Source: Bacillota bacterium (GTDB lineage Bacteria; Bacillota_I; Bacilli_A; Erysipelotrichales; Erysipelotrichaceae). Taken from it: a stretch of DNA of 44,906 bases. How positions within the stretch are numbered: position 1 is the first letter of the stretch; each line of letters starts with the position of its first letter. Where the stretch lies: contig JAEZBR010000074.1 of the NCBI GenBank assembly GCA_023426935.1, positions 1-44,906 on the forward strand, read 5' to 3'. The notes below the pieces were generated by a model. It did not search any database. It was not told the DNA's origin and saw only the letters and a list, made by a program, of their open reading frames with translations. Position numbers and translations under genes: made by a program. Of the stretch, positions 25,029-33,186 are shown in pieces.

Positions 25029-25820
25029 ATGCAGATCTTTAAATTCGAACTGAAGAAACAATTACTTTCAGTCTTGATTTGGACGGTTGTCATCGTCGCT
25101 TTACAATGGCTGTTGATTGAAGGCTTCTATCCGGTATTCTTGGATAGTAAAGTAACAATGCAGGAACTAATCAATGGTTTCCCGCCGGAGTTTTTAAAGG
25201 CGTTCGGTTTTAATTTGGACGATATTTTTAGCTTCCCTAGCTATACTTCCATGACTTTCCTTTATTTAAGTATCTTCGCCAGTATCATGAGTACGACGAA
25301 TACTTTAAGTATTTTTGCGAGGGAAAAACAGAATAAATGTCAGGATTTTTTATTTAGTAAACCACTTAAAAGAAGCAAGGTCTTTACGCAGAAGTTATTG
25401 GCTTCCTTAGTATCGTTAGTGATCTTAAATATTCCTTATTTACTCTTGTTCTACTATTCCATATCTAAGTATGTCGGCGAAGTAAACAATTCATTGATTC
25501 AAAATTCATTGGGTCTCTTCTTCACGCAGCTTTGGTTTATGGCTTTGGCAATCTTTTTGGCAATTTATTTAAAGTGGATTCGTTCCAGCGCGGGAATGGG
25601 GACCAGTGTCGGATTGTTCGCGTTTCTTTTATCGGCAGTTTATTCTTTAACGGAAAAAGATATCTTTAAGTATTTTGCACCGCTGAATTACTTCTCTCCG
25701 AATGCGATTATTATGAATGGTCATTACGATACTGGCAGTGTGATCATGGCGATAGGAACTTTTATCTTGTTGCTGGGTTTAAGTTATTACAAGTTTGTTA
25801 GAAACGATATTAAGGATTAG
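25029..25820 (+). CDS. ABC-2 exporter permease, first subunit
   Basis: A 263-residue integral membrane protein starting MQIFKFELKKQLL, with about six hydrophobic segments and an ABC-2 layout: first segment near residues 15-35, then SREKQNK-like FAREKQNKCQDFLFSKPLKR before the second block. The ATG begins 1 nt after the ATPase stop; an upstream in-frame start would overlap the ATPase gene without need. It pairs with the next permease and the ATPase to form an export complex. Confidence 0.88.
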   Translation: MQIFKFELKKQLLSVLIWTVVIVALQWLLIEGFYPVFLDSKVTMQELINGFPPEFLKAFGFNLDDIFSFPSYTSMTFLYLSIFASIMSTTNTLSIFAREKQNKCQDFLFSKPLKRSKVFTQKLLASLVSLVILNIPYLLLFYYSISKYVGEVNNSLIQNSLGLFFTQLWFMALAIFLAIYLKWIRSSAGMGTSVGLFAFLLSAVYSLTEKDIFKYFAPLNYFSPNAIIMNGHYDTGSVIMAIGTFILLLGLSYYKFVRNDIKD

Positions 25821-25830
25821 GGGGTTAACA

Positions 25831-26631
25831 ATGAATATTTTTAAGAGAGAAATAAGACTGAATTTTAAACCATTTATATTTTGGATCCTAGGGATCGGCT
25901 TTCTGATTTTTGGCGGTATGGTTAAATTCTTAGGCGTTCAAGGTACGGCAGATAATTCCCTGCAAACTATAATCGAAATCTTTCCTAAACCGGTATTGGC
26001 GATGTTAGGAATGGCGGAAGGAAACATCTCGACCTTTGCCGGTTTCTACGGGATCTTGGAATTCTATATCTTAGTCGCCTTATGTTGTTACGCAATCCAA
26101 CTGGGAAGCAATGCCGTTCTTCGGGAAAACATTGATAAGACTTATGAATTTCTTTACACTAAACCCGTTTCGCGAAGTTATATTCTGACAATGAAACTAT
26201 TATCTGCAGTGCTTTTCCTGACGATCATTTCCTTGTTGAATCTACTTTTTTCATACTTGGCTCCTTTATTATATGGAATCGAGAATAGCTTAAATGAAAA
26301 AATGTTTATCTTCGCTTTAGCAATCTACTTAGTCAGTATGTTGTACTTTAGCATTACGATCTTGTTAGCGACCATAATTAAAAAGAGTCAATTGGCGATC
26401 CAACTCTCATATATTTTTTTATTGATTGGATACGGTTTAGCGGTAATGTTTGATTTAGATAAAGAATTCGAAATCGTAAGATGCTTAACCCCGTTGAAAT
26501 ATTTCAGGGCTTCGGAATTAAGTAAAGGAATATTCTCGATTTCTTACCTGATTATGACGGTATTGATAATCATCGTTTGTACTCTTCTAACTTATCACTT
26601 CTTCAAACATAAGGATCTAAATGCGGTTTAA
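25831..26631 (+). CDS. ABC-2 exporter permease, second subunit
   Basis: A 266-residue membrane protein starting MNIFKREIRLNFK, with about six hydrophobic segments and the ABC-2 cue NIDKTYEFLYTKPVSRSYIL between segments 2 and 3, parallel to FLFSKPLKRSKV in the first permease. AGGGGG lies 6 nt before the ATG. It ends the operon, at a bidirectional terminator shared with the minus-strand gene that follows. Confidence 0.88.
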   Translation: MNIFKREIRLNFKPFIFWILGIGFLIFGGMVKFLGVQGTADNSLQTIIEIFPKPVLAMLGMAEGNISTFAGFYGILEFYILVALCCYAIQLGSNAVLRENIDKTYEFLYTKPVSRSYILTMKLLSAVLFLTIISLLNLLFSYLAPLLYGIENSLNEKMFIFALAIYLVSMLYFSITILLATIIKKSQLAIQLSYIFLLIGYGLAVMFDLDKEFEIVRCLTPLKYFRASELSKGIFSISYLIMTVLIIIVCTLLTYHFFKHKDLNAV

Positions 26632-26633
26632 AA

Positions 26634-26653
26634 AAAACGGGTTGCCCCGTTTT
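26634..26653. terminator. Bidirectional terminator between convergent genes
   Basis: AAAACGGG (26634-26641) pairs with CCCGTTTT (26646-26653) around TTGC, with A and T tracts on the two sides. It overlaps the stop of the minus-strand membrane protein gene. Confidence 0.9.
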
Positions 26654-27071
26654 ATTTTACTTTCAGGAACTTCTTTCCGACTAGATGTTGAATAATATAG
26701 ATGTCTAGATAACCGCACCCGGTCGCAATGACTAAGGTTAAGAAGACATGGGTTGCATTAAATTTAGCAAAGACAACCGATAGAATAATTTCGACAAAAC
26801 TGGTGCCGACCGTAATCCAAGCTAATTTAACTAAAGATACATATTTATCAGCTTTAGCGTAATTTTTGCAGGAAGCGATACCCAACCACATCTCTGAGAC
26901 GATCCAACCTAAAGAAATAACTAACCAGATAAGCGATAAGAAATTAAAGGATCCGGTATGGATTCCTTTCAAGACCATGAACAAAGCACCACCGCCGATT
27001 AAATAGAAGATGGCGATTGCGGCATAGATAATGTGTAAGACTCCGATGTTTTTTAGTAAACGAGCATTCAT
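26652..27071 (-). CDS. Four-segment membrane protein of unknown function
   Basis: A 139-residue protein with four hydrophobic segments (about residues 10-33, 42-66, 80-102 and 106-128) and short basic ends. No motif is recognised. A clear ribosome site (GGAGG, 9 nt before the ATG) and a good promoter support it as a real gene. It is transcribed separately from the peptidase genes upstream. Confidence 0.75.
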   Translation of the reverse strand: MNARLLKNIGVLHIIYAAIAIFYLIGGGALFMVLKGIHTGSFNFLSLIWLVISLGWIVSEMWLGIASCKNYAKADKYVSLVKLAWITVGTSFVEIILSVVFAKFNATHVFLTLVIATGCGYLDIYIIQHLVGKKFLKVK

Positions 27072-27098
27072 GTGAAATACCTCCGTAAGCTTGCGTTA

Positions 27099-27128
27099 AT
27101 TCTACTTGTTTTAGGGTCGTTATGTCAA
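27099..27128 (-). promoter_or_regulatory. Promoter of the small membrane protein gene
   Basis: On the minus strand TTGACA (27128-27123) and TAGAAT (27104-27099) are 18 nt apart, about 28 nt before the start codon. Confidence 0.65.
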
Positions 27129-27137
27129 TGTTTAACC

Positions 27138-28499
27138 TCAATATAATGCGTAGAAAACATAGCCTCCGCGCCGGTCATAATAGTTACGGCTGCGATTATT
27201 CCAGAGGTAACGGATACTTTCCGTATAGATTCCATAAACCGGATCGTAGACGGTAGTATACCCGTTATTATTGCCGTAAAAAGTAACCATATGTGTATCG
27301 AAACCATAGATCCCAATAAAGTTAACACCTCCGGTAATTAGTTTACCGTCAGATAAGGCTTCCCTTAAGGCATCTAAACTATCGATCCCATCCGCATTTA
27401 CGCCGTAATGGTTTGCGGCTAGATAAATTCCTTTGCAGGAACAGCCATAAGAGATTCTTTCATACTCGTTGGTATTTCGATATAACCAACTGGCAAATTC
27501 ATCCGGATAGATATTTTCATTAAGAATCGAGGTTAAACACATTGCGATCGAAGTCGGGCCGCATCCTGCCATGGACATCGAATTTCTACCATAAACCTTA
27601 CCGCCCCAGCGATAGTCCTTTTGGGAATAGTAAACGGGTTTTAAATATAATGGCTGTTCTAAATAAGAGGGTTTGTCGTTAGTCAAAGGTTTTTGTTCTG
27701 CTTTGCGTAGAACGATTTGAATCGTATTTAGCTTGTAATTATGCGGATAGCCTCCGGCAAGTTGGTAATTATCACTCCAACCCAACCAACCGTAATTACT
27801 CAGTTCGGTTCGATAATTGAAACGATAATCATTGTCGTTGATTCCTAAATACAGTTGGGTAATATTATGAACTCCGGCACTGGTAATAACCAAAGAACCG
27901 TCTTGCGAATGACCATTGAGATCGAAACTGAAATTAATGGTACCTAAGTTAATCGGACTGGATAAGACATCAACTAAAACATTTTGCGAAGTTAAGGAAG
28001 AATTAAGATCAAGTTGTTTTAAACGGGCATATAATTGTTTGAAATCTAAGCTATTAATCGAAAATGAAGAATTGGGAAGAATATATATTTGTATACTGCG
28101 TATGTTTTTGACTTTGTCGCTCTGATTAGTTGGATCAGTAATCAAACGGGAATATCCGTTTTCTCCGCTGCAGCGATAGACCAAATTATATTGAGAATCT
28201 AGCGTGGAATCTAAAGATATTTTAAGGTCATTAATCGTATATTGGGAAACGTTCGCTTTAACCGGAGTATAAGGAATCGCGAAACTGTTCGAACGCGAGC
28301 AACCAATCGTCAACATGATAACCAATAATAAAAGTGATAAACCTAACTTAGTCAAAGAATGAAAATATTTTAACTTTGGTTTCTTATTAGGCGAAGTTAA
28401 AACTTCAACCGACGGTTTAGAAGTAATTGGTAAGGTTGATTTTAGCTGATTGACTCGGGGTTCTTTTTTTCTTCTTCTTTTATAATTTCCCCTGCTCAT
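27138..28499 (-). CDS. Membrane-anchored C39-type cysteine peptidase with ChW-like repeats (second of a pair)
   Basis: A 453-residue protein. Residues 1-48 are basic and should stay in the cytoplasm; 50-66 is one membrane segment; the rest is outside. Two ChW-like (clostridial hydrophobic-W) repeats can be aligned: a degenerate one at about 108-141 and a clear one at about 228-264, with YGWLGWSD and NTIQIVL. The C-terminal peptidase_C39_2 domain (about 290-453) has Cys313 in AGCGPTSIAM, His403 in DTHMVTF and Asp419 in VYDPVYG, the expected catalytic set. Substrates are probably cell-surface or wall peptides. The start lies 5 nt after the paralog's stop and lacks a ribosome site, so translation is probably coupled. 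Confidence 0.85.
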   Translation of the reverse strand: MSRGNYKRRRKKEPRVNQLKSTLPITSKPSVEVLTSPNKKPKLKYFHSLTKLGLSLLLLVIMLTIGCSRSNSFAIPYTPVKANVSQYTINDLKISLDSTLDSQYNLVYRCSGENGYSRLITDPTNQSDKVKNIRSIQIYILPNSSFSINSLDFKQLYARLKQLDLNSSLTSQNVLVDVLSSPINLGTINFSFDLNGHSQDGSLVITSAGVHNITQLYLGINDNDYRFNYRTELSNYGWLGWSDNYQLAGGYPHNYKLNTIQIVLRKAEQKPLTNDKPSYLEQPLYLKPVYYSQKDYRWGGKVYGRNSMSMAGCGPTSIAMCLTSILNENIYPDEFASWLYRNTNEYERISYGCSCKGIYLAANHYGVNADGIDSLDALREALSDGKLITGGVNFIGIYGFDTHMVTFYGNNNGYTTVYDPVYGIYTESIRYLWNNRSRNYYDRRGGYVFYALY

Positions 28500-28504
28500 A
28501 AATC

Positions 28505-29977
28505 TTAGTAGTACGCATAGAATACGTATCCCCCTACTATGTCCTCCGGCTCAAAGCTTCGATCTGTCCATAAGGAGTCGATGCTTTGAGAAGTAATGCC
28601 GGGATAATTCGGATCATATACATTAGTATACCCCGAATTGCACCCCGATAACACAACAACATGAGACATTATTGTTCCATGGGTTGTCCAAGCATAAATC
28701 GAAGCGATGACAATCTGCCCTTGAGATAACGATTGAATGATTTCTTCCTTGCTGGATAAACCTCGATAGTTAATTCCATAATGCTGGGCGGCATATTCAA
28801 TTCCTAAGCCGGAACAGCCATAAACATAGGAACAGAACTCATCGGTGTTATAGTATAACCAATCCGCGACTTCCCCGGGGTAAATTCTGCGGCCGAGAAT
28901 GCCACTGGCAGCCATCGCGATGCAGGTTGGCCCGCAGCCATAGCCAAACATCGTATAACCATTATAAGTTTTCATTGACCAACGTCCGTCTTTTTGGTAG
29001 TAATAAACCGGTTTATAGAATGTCGGTTCATTTAAATAAGCTTGGGATAATTCATAAAGAGGCGTTTCCTGATGGTTTCGGAAGGCCAGTTGTATTAGTT
29101 GAATCTTGTTAGAATAGGAGGCACAGCCCATAATACCATTTTCGGTTGTCCAACCTAATAGACCGTTACTCGCCAGTTTACAGCGATAATAAAGATCGTG
29201 TGTCGTATCGTCATCGATATTCAGATAAACCTGATTAATTGAATAGGCGCCGGCTAGATAAGAAACGATTGTGCCGCTAAAGAAAGTATCGTCGTTACTT
29301 AGATGATAATATCCGGTTGAATTCGAAGCATATTCATTAGGCCAGAGAATTACTAAGCCTTCTTTTTGGGTAATAAGATCCGGTAATTCTAGAGTCAGTT
29401 TATAGTCATCATCGAAAATGGTTTTTTTGTTTCTTTGCAGGAATAAATCATTTTCGGTCTCGACTTGGATTAAACGAATGTCTTGGTTATTCCTGGTAGT
29501 CAAATATTCACCGCCGGAAAACCAGTTGGTCCAATATCCTTTAACATCTAACGCACGATAATAGATAGATTGTTCCGGTACCTCTAACTTAAATTTTTTA
29601 AACGCAATAATCTGTTCATTAAACGTAAAACCATTTTCCTCGGTTGTTTTAGGTTGTTTCTGGGGATAATTTAAGGCAACGATTATAATGCTGGAAATTA
29701 CAATTAGTAAAATTAAAAAGTAACGCAGATATTTATCGAAAGGTATCTTATGTTTCGGTTTCTCTACCGGTAACTTATTCTCCAGTAAAAGCGGTTGTTC
29801 ATAAGTAAGTAGTTTAGGTTGTTCAGGTTTCTTGACAACCTTTTTTTTCACCGGTTTTTTAGCCGGGACTTTACGTTTGGCGGTTGTTTTCCGCTTTTTC
29901 GCGGTAACTTTCTTTTTCGAAGCTGGCGATTTAGCTTTGACACCGGATTTTTTCCGCTTTTTATGAGTCTTTTTCAT
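28505..29977 (-). CDS. Membrane-anchored C39-type cysteine peptidase with ChW-like repeats and a histone-like basic tail (first of a pair)
   Basis: A 490-residue paralog of the following gene. Residues 1-50 are almost half Lys/Arg with repeated KKK, AKK and KPVKK, resembling histone H1-like tails; 84-103 is a single membrane segment. Outside are two ChW-like repeats (about 139-174 with YWTNWFSGG; about 262-300 with GLLGWTTENG) and the C39_2 domain (about 320-490) with Cys348 in GYGCGPTCIAM, His439 in SHVVVLSG and Asp455 in VYDPNYPG. The basic tail is expected in the cytoplasm. A TACAAT lies only 7 nt before the ATG and no ribosome site is seen, so a leaderless mRNA is possible. Confidence 0.85.
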   Translation of the reverse strand: MKKTHKKRKKSGVKAKSPASKKKVTAKKRKTTAKRKVPAKKPVKKKVVKKPEQPKLLTYEQPLLLENKLPVEKPKHKIPFDKYLRYFLILLIVISSIIIVALNYPQKQPKTTEENGFTFNEQIIAFKKFKLEVPEQSIYYRALDVKGYWTNWFSGGEYLTTRNNQDIRLIQVETENDLFLQRNKKTIFDDDYKLTLELPDLITQKEGLVILWPNEYASNSTGYYHLSNDDTFFSGTIVSYLAGAYSINQVYLNIDDDTTHDLYYRCKLASNGLLGWTTENGIMGCASYSNKIQLIQLAFRNHQETPLYELSQAYLNEPTFYKPVYYYQKDGRWSMKTYNGYTMFGYGCGPTCIAMAASGILGRRIYPGEVADWLYYNTDEFCSYVYGCSGLGIEYAAQHYGINYRGLSSKEEIIQSLSQGQIVIASIYAWTTHGTIMSHVVVLSGCNSGYTNVYDPNYPGITSQSIDSLWTDRSFEPEDIVGGYVFYAYY

Positions 29978-30034
29978 TGGCTAAATTGTAACAAAAACCT
30001 GGCATTATTGCCACTCTAAAAATCAGAGCCTAGG

Positions 30035-30073
30035 TTGTTAAAGAAATCGACGAATATGTTAAAATAATAACGA
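30035..30073 (+). promoter_or_regulatory. hfs operon promoter with a Rex-like palindrome
   Basis: TTGTTA (30035-30040) and TAAAAT (30060-30065) are 19 nt apart. GTTAAAATAATAAC at 30058-30071 overlaps the -10 box and is one base from a GTTAA-N4-TTAAC Rex-type half-site pair. Rex senses NADH/NAD+ and often controls hydrogenase genes in clostridia. The match is short, so it is tentative. Confidence 0.35.
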
Positions 30074-30087
30074 GGTAGGTAAGCACC

Positions 30088-30339
30088 ATGAACATTCAAG
30101 TTTGTATCGGCAGCTCATGTCATATTAAAGGGTCTAAAGAGATAATTGATAAGCTGCAAGCAGCCATCAACGAACATGGTTATAACGAAAAAATAGAATT
30201 GAGCGGGTCTTTCTGTATGGGTAATTGCAACCCGCAGGGCGTTTGTGTCAAAGTCGATGACCAGATTTATCCCGGAATTACTCCGGAACATTTCGCAGAA
30301 TTCTTCAAGACCAAGGTTGTCGACGTTCTGGAGAAATAA
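30088..30339 (+). CDS. hfsA: Thioredoxin-like [2Fe-2S] ferredoxin, HfsA type
   Basis: An 83-residue thioredoxin-fold ferredoxin. The cysteines follow CIGSSC (C-x4-C) and CMGNC (C-x3-C), the NuoE/HydC-type [2Fe-2S] pattern. It probably passes electrons between the soluble pool and the hydrogenase proteins encoded next. It begins a four-gene operon with two [FeFe]-hydrogenase genes, matching the hfsABCD operon described in Thermoanaerobacterium saccharolyticum. The next gene starts 1 nt after its stop. Confidence 0.85.
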   Translation: MNIQVCIGSSCHIKGSKEIIDKLQAAINEHGYNEKIELSGSFCMGNCNPQGVCVKVDDQIYPGITPEHFAEFFKTKVVDVLEK

Positions 30340-30340
30340 G

Positions 30341-32014
30341 ATGGAGTTTCTCAGGCTAAAAAAGGCTAATTGCCGTAACTGTTATAAATGTATCCGTCAT
30401 TGTCCGGTGCAGGCGATCCGTTTTTCTGGCGAACAAGCCCACATTGTGACCAATGAATGTATTCTTTGCGGGGAATGTTTTGTGGTCTGTCCGCAGGATG
30501 CCAAGGAGATTGTTTCGGGGGTAGAAGTTGTTAAGGCTTTGATCCAAACCGGTAAAAGAGTCGTAGTTTCTTTAGCACCTAGTTTTATCGCAAATTATCC
30601 CAATGTCGGAATCGAAGGGATGCGGAAAGCTTTGAAACAATTGGGCTTTGCGGAAGTGGAAGAGACTGCGATTGGGGCGACAATCGTTAAAAAAGAATAT
30701 GATCGGTTATTAAACACCAGTGAAAAAGATGTGTTGATTTCGTCTTGCTGTGCGGCGGTCAACCTGCTGATTCGGAAACATTATCCCAAGATGTTAGAAT
30801 ATCTGGCTCCGGTTTTAACGCCGATGGAAGCACATTGCCAGGATATCAAACGTCGTGATAAAGAGGCGTTGACTGTCTTTATCGGACCTTGTGTTGCAAA
30901 GAAAGAAGAAGCGTATGAGACTAACGGATTAGTTGACGGAGTACTGACTTTCGAAGAACTGTCCGTTTGGTTAAAAGATAGCCAGATAAGTTTAGATCAG
31001 ATCCAGGATGTAACCCCGGGCGGGAAAGCTCGCTTATTCCCCGTTGCTGGCGGTATTATCCGTTCGATGGATCATAACACGCCTGGATACACTTATATTA
31101 CCGTTGATGGAACACAGAACTGTATTGCGGCGTTGCATGATTTAGAAGCCGGTAAGATTCACCATTGTTTCATTGAGATGTCAGCTTGCCAAGGCAGCTG
31201 TGTTCGGGGACCGGTTATGGAAAAGTATCATCCTTCTTTAATTAGAGACTATATTTCCGTTAATCAATATGCCGGAACCAATGACTTTAAAGTAAAACAA
31301 TATGTACCTTCCGAGATTGAAGAGGAAAGAAAAGCAATCCCTCAGGATCTAGGTCAACCGACCGAGGAGCAGCTTTTAGAAGTAATGCATCTGATGGGTA
31401 AGAATAAGCCTCAGGATGAATTAAACTGCGGTTCTTGCGGATATAATACCTGCAAAGAAAAAGCGGTCGCGATTTTCCAGGGAAAAGCCGAAGTTTCGAT
31501 GTGTTTACCTTTAATGCGGGATAAGGCGGAAAGATTCTCCGATACCTTGTTGAACAATACGCCTAACGGAATTATGGTTCTCAACCAGCATCTCGAAGTT
31601 CAACAGATTAATAAGATTGCGTGTCGGATTCTGAATATTCGGGACGAAGCGGATATTATCGGTGAACCGGTAGAAAGAGTAATGGCTGAAGAAGACTTTA
31701 TCAAAGCCCGAGATAACGGACAGCCAATCGTGGAGAAGGCAAAGTATTTAGCCCCTTATGACCGTTATGTCAGTGAGACGATAACTTACGATCCGGAATT
31801 CCGCGTTTTAGTCGGAATCTTCAGGGATCAGACCCAGCAACACCAGCAGGAACAAGAGAAAGCGCAAAGTGATAAGGAAACGATCAAGACCGCCGACGAA
31901 GTGGTAGCCAAACAGATGCGCGTGGCGCAGGATATAGCGGCCTTGTTAGGAGAAACGACCGCCGAAACGAAGATTGCCTTAACTAAGCTGAAAGAATCTA
32001 TTCACCATGAATGA
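30341..32014 (+). CDS. hfsB: PAS-containing [FeFe]-hydrogenase-like sensor, HfsB type (group C)
   Basis: A 557-residue redox protein. Two [4Fe-4S] motifs are at Cys11/14/17/21 and Cys40/43/46/50. The hydrogenase large domain (about 75-370) has L1 SSCCAA (Cys136, Cys137), L2 GPCVAKK (Cys184) and L3 EMSACQGSC (Cys283, Cys287), so the H-cluster cysteines are all there, though L1 has Ala where catalytic enzymes have Pro. A further Fe-S domain (CGSCGYNTC, then a later Cys in MCLPL) precedes a PAS domain (about 412-500, LLNNTPNGIMVLN). Group C hydrogenases of this type are thought to sense H2 or redox state and act through the adjacent phosphatase. The start at 30341 is chosen over in-frame codons inside hfsA; GGAG lies 7 nt upstream. 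Confidence 0.93.
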   Translation: MEFLRLKKANCRNCYKCIRHCPVQAIRFSGEQAHIVTNECILCGECFVVCPQDAKEIVSGVEVVKALIQTGKRVVVSLAPSFIANYPNVGIEGMRKALKQLGFAEVEETAIGATIVKKEYDRLLNTSEKDVLISSCCAAVNLLIRKHYPKMLEYLAPVLTPMEAHCQDIKRRDKEALTVFIGPCVAKKEEAYETNGLVDGVLTFEELSVWLKDSQISLDQIQDVTPGGKARLFPVAGGIIRSMDHNTPGYTYITVDGTQNCIAALHDLEAGKIHHCFIEMSACQGSCVRGPVMEKYHPSLIRDYISVNQYAGTNDFKVKQYVPSEIEEERKAIPQDLGQPTEEQLLEVMHLMGKNKPQDELNCGSCGYNTCKEKAVAIFQGKAEVSMCLPLMRDKAERFSDTLLNNTPNGIMVLNQHLEVQQINKIACRILNIRDEADIIGEPVERVMAEEDFIKARDNGQPIVEKAKYLAPYDRYVSETITYDPEFRVLVGIFRDQTQQHQQEQEKAQSDKETIKTADEVVAKQMRVAQDIAALLGETTAETKIALTKLKESIHHE

Positions 32015-33176
32015 GTATTGGGCAGATATTGGTTATCTATCAGTCAATCATTACGGCGAAGAATTATGTGGTGATAAAGTTGAGATTGCCGGGAACGATT
32101 CTGAAAAAGTAATCGTTTTAGCGGATGGCTTGGGTTCGGGAGTTCGGGCGAATATATTAGCTACTTTAACTTCAAAATTACTTTCAACCATGTTGGCTCA
32201 GGGCATCTCGCTAGAAGAATGTATTCAAACTTTAGCCTGTACTTTACCAGTCAACAAGACTAGCGGTGTTGCTTACTCGACCTTCTCGGTTATTCTGTTA
32301 AAGGATAATAAGACGGCTAAAGTGATTGAGTTCGATAATCCGCAATTGATTCTCTTCCGTCAGGGTGAGAGTCAAGAGCTGCCAAGATTAAAGATGAAGA
32401 TCGGTGGTAAAGATATTTACCGCAGTGAAATCGAGCTTCAGGAAAACGATATACTTCTGGTAACTTCTGATGGAGTACCTTATGCCGGCAGCGGAGTAAG
32501 CTATAATTTTGGTTGGCAAAGAGACGATATCATCAGTTTTTTGGGACCGATAACTCTCGCGAATTATTCCGCAAAATCTTTGGCTACAATCCTGATTGAG
32601 AAAGTTAAGGAATTGTATGAAACTAAACCAGGTGACGATGCGACCGCGTTAGTCGTTCGGATCTGTCCTAGACAAGCGGTTAATTTACTGGTCGGACCGC
32701 CTGATGATCGCGATGATTGCCAAAGAATGTTAAACTTATTCTTCGGACACGGTGGGAAACACATCGTTGCCGGCGGAACCACCAGCAAGATTGTGGCGGA
32801 ATACTTGGGTGAGAAACTGGAAGTAAAAGTCGATTATTCCGATCCAAATATTCCCCCTACGGCTTCACTTGCAGGGGTGGATTTAGTTACGGAGGGAGTC
32901 ATTACTTTAGCTCAGGTCGTAAAGTATCTGGAAGATTATTTACAGAATAATAAAGATTTTGAGATCTGGAATGAACAAAAGGACGGAGCGAGTTTGATAA
33001 CGCAAATGTTAGTAGGTGAAGCTTCGGACATTACGATTTATGCCGGAAAAGCGGTTAATCCCGGACAGCAAGATAAAGACAGTCCGTTGAATTTTGAACA
33101 TAAGATGGAATTAGTCAAGGAATTGGCGGATTGTTTAACAAAAATGGGAAAACAAGTAGTAGTAACTTATTTCTAA
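32007..33176 (+). CDS. hfsC: SpoIIE/PP2C-type phosphatase, HfsC type
   Basis: A 389-residue protein. The first about 220 residues are a SpoIIE-like metal-dependent phosphatase: CGDKVEI, ADGLGSGVRA with the metal-binding Asp, TSDGVPYAG and PGDDATALVV. The remaining about 165 residues form a C-terminal module (NLLVGPPDDRDD onward) found with this family but of unknown role. It overlaps hfsB by 8 nt. The linked sensor HfsB and hydrogenase HfsD suggest a signalling unit that removes phosphate from an unknown protein in response to H2 or redox state. Confidence 0.9.
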   Translation: MNEYWADIGYLSVNHYGEELCGDKVEIAGNDSEKVIVLADGLGSGVRANILATLTSKLLSTMLAQGISLEECIQTLACTLPVNKTSGVAYSTFSVILLKDNKTAKVIEFDNPQLILFRQGESQELPRLKMKIGGKDIYRSEIELQENDILLVTSDGVPYAGSGVSYNFGWQRDDIISFLGPITLANYSAKSLATILIEKVKELYETKPGDDATALVVRICPRQAVNLLVGPPDDRDDCQRMLNLFFGHGGKHIVAGGTTSKIVAEYLGEKLEVKVDYSDPNIPPTASLAGVDLVTEGVITLAQVVKYLEDYLQNNKDFEIWNEQKDGASLITQMLVGEASDITIYAGKAVNPGQQDKDSPLNFEHKMELVKELADCLTKMGKQVVVTYF

Positions 33177-33186
33177 GGAGGCAATT

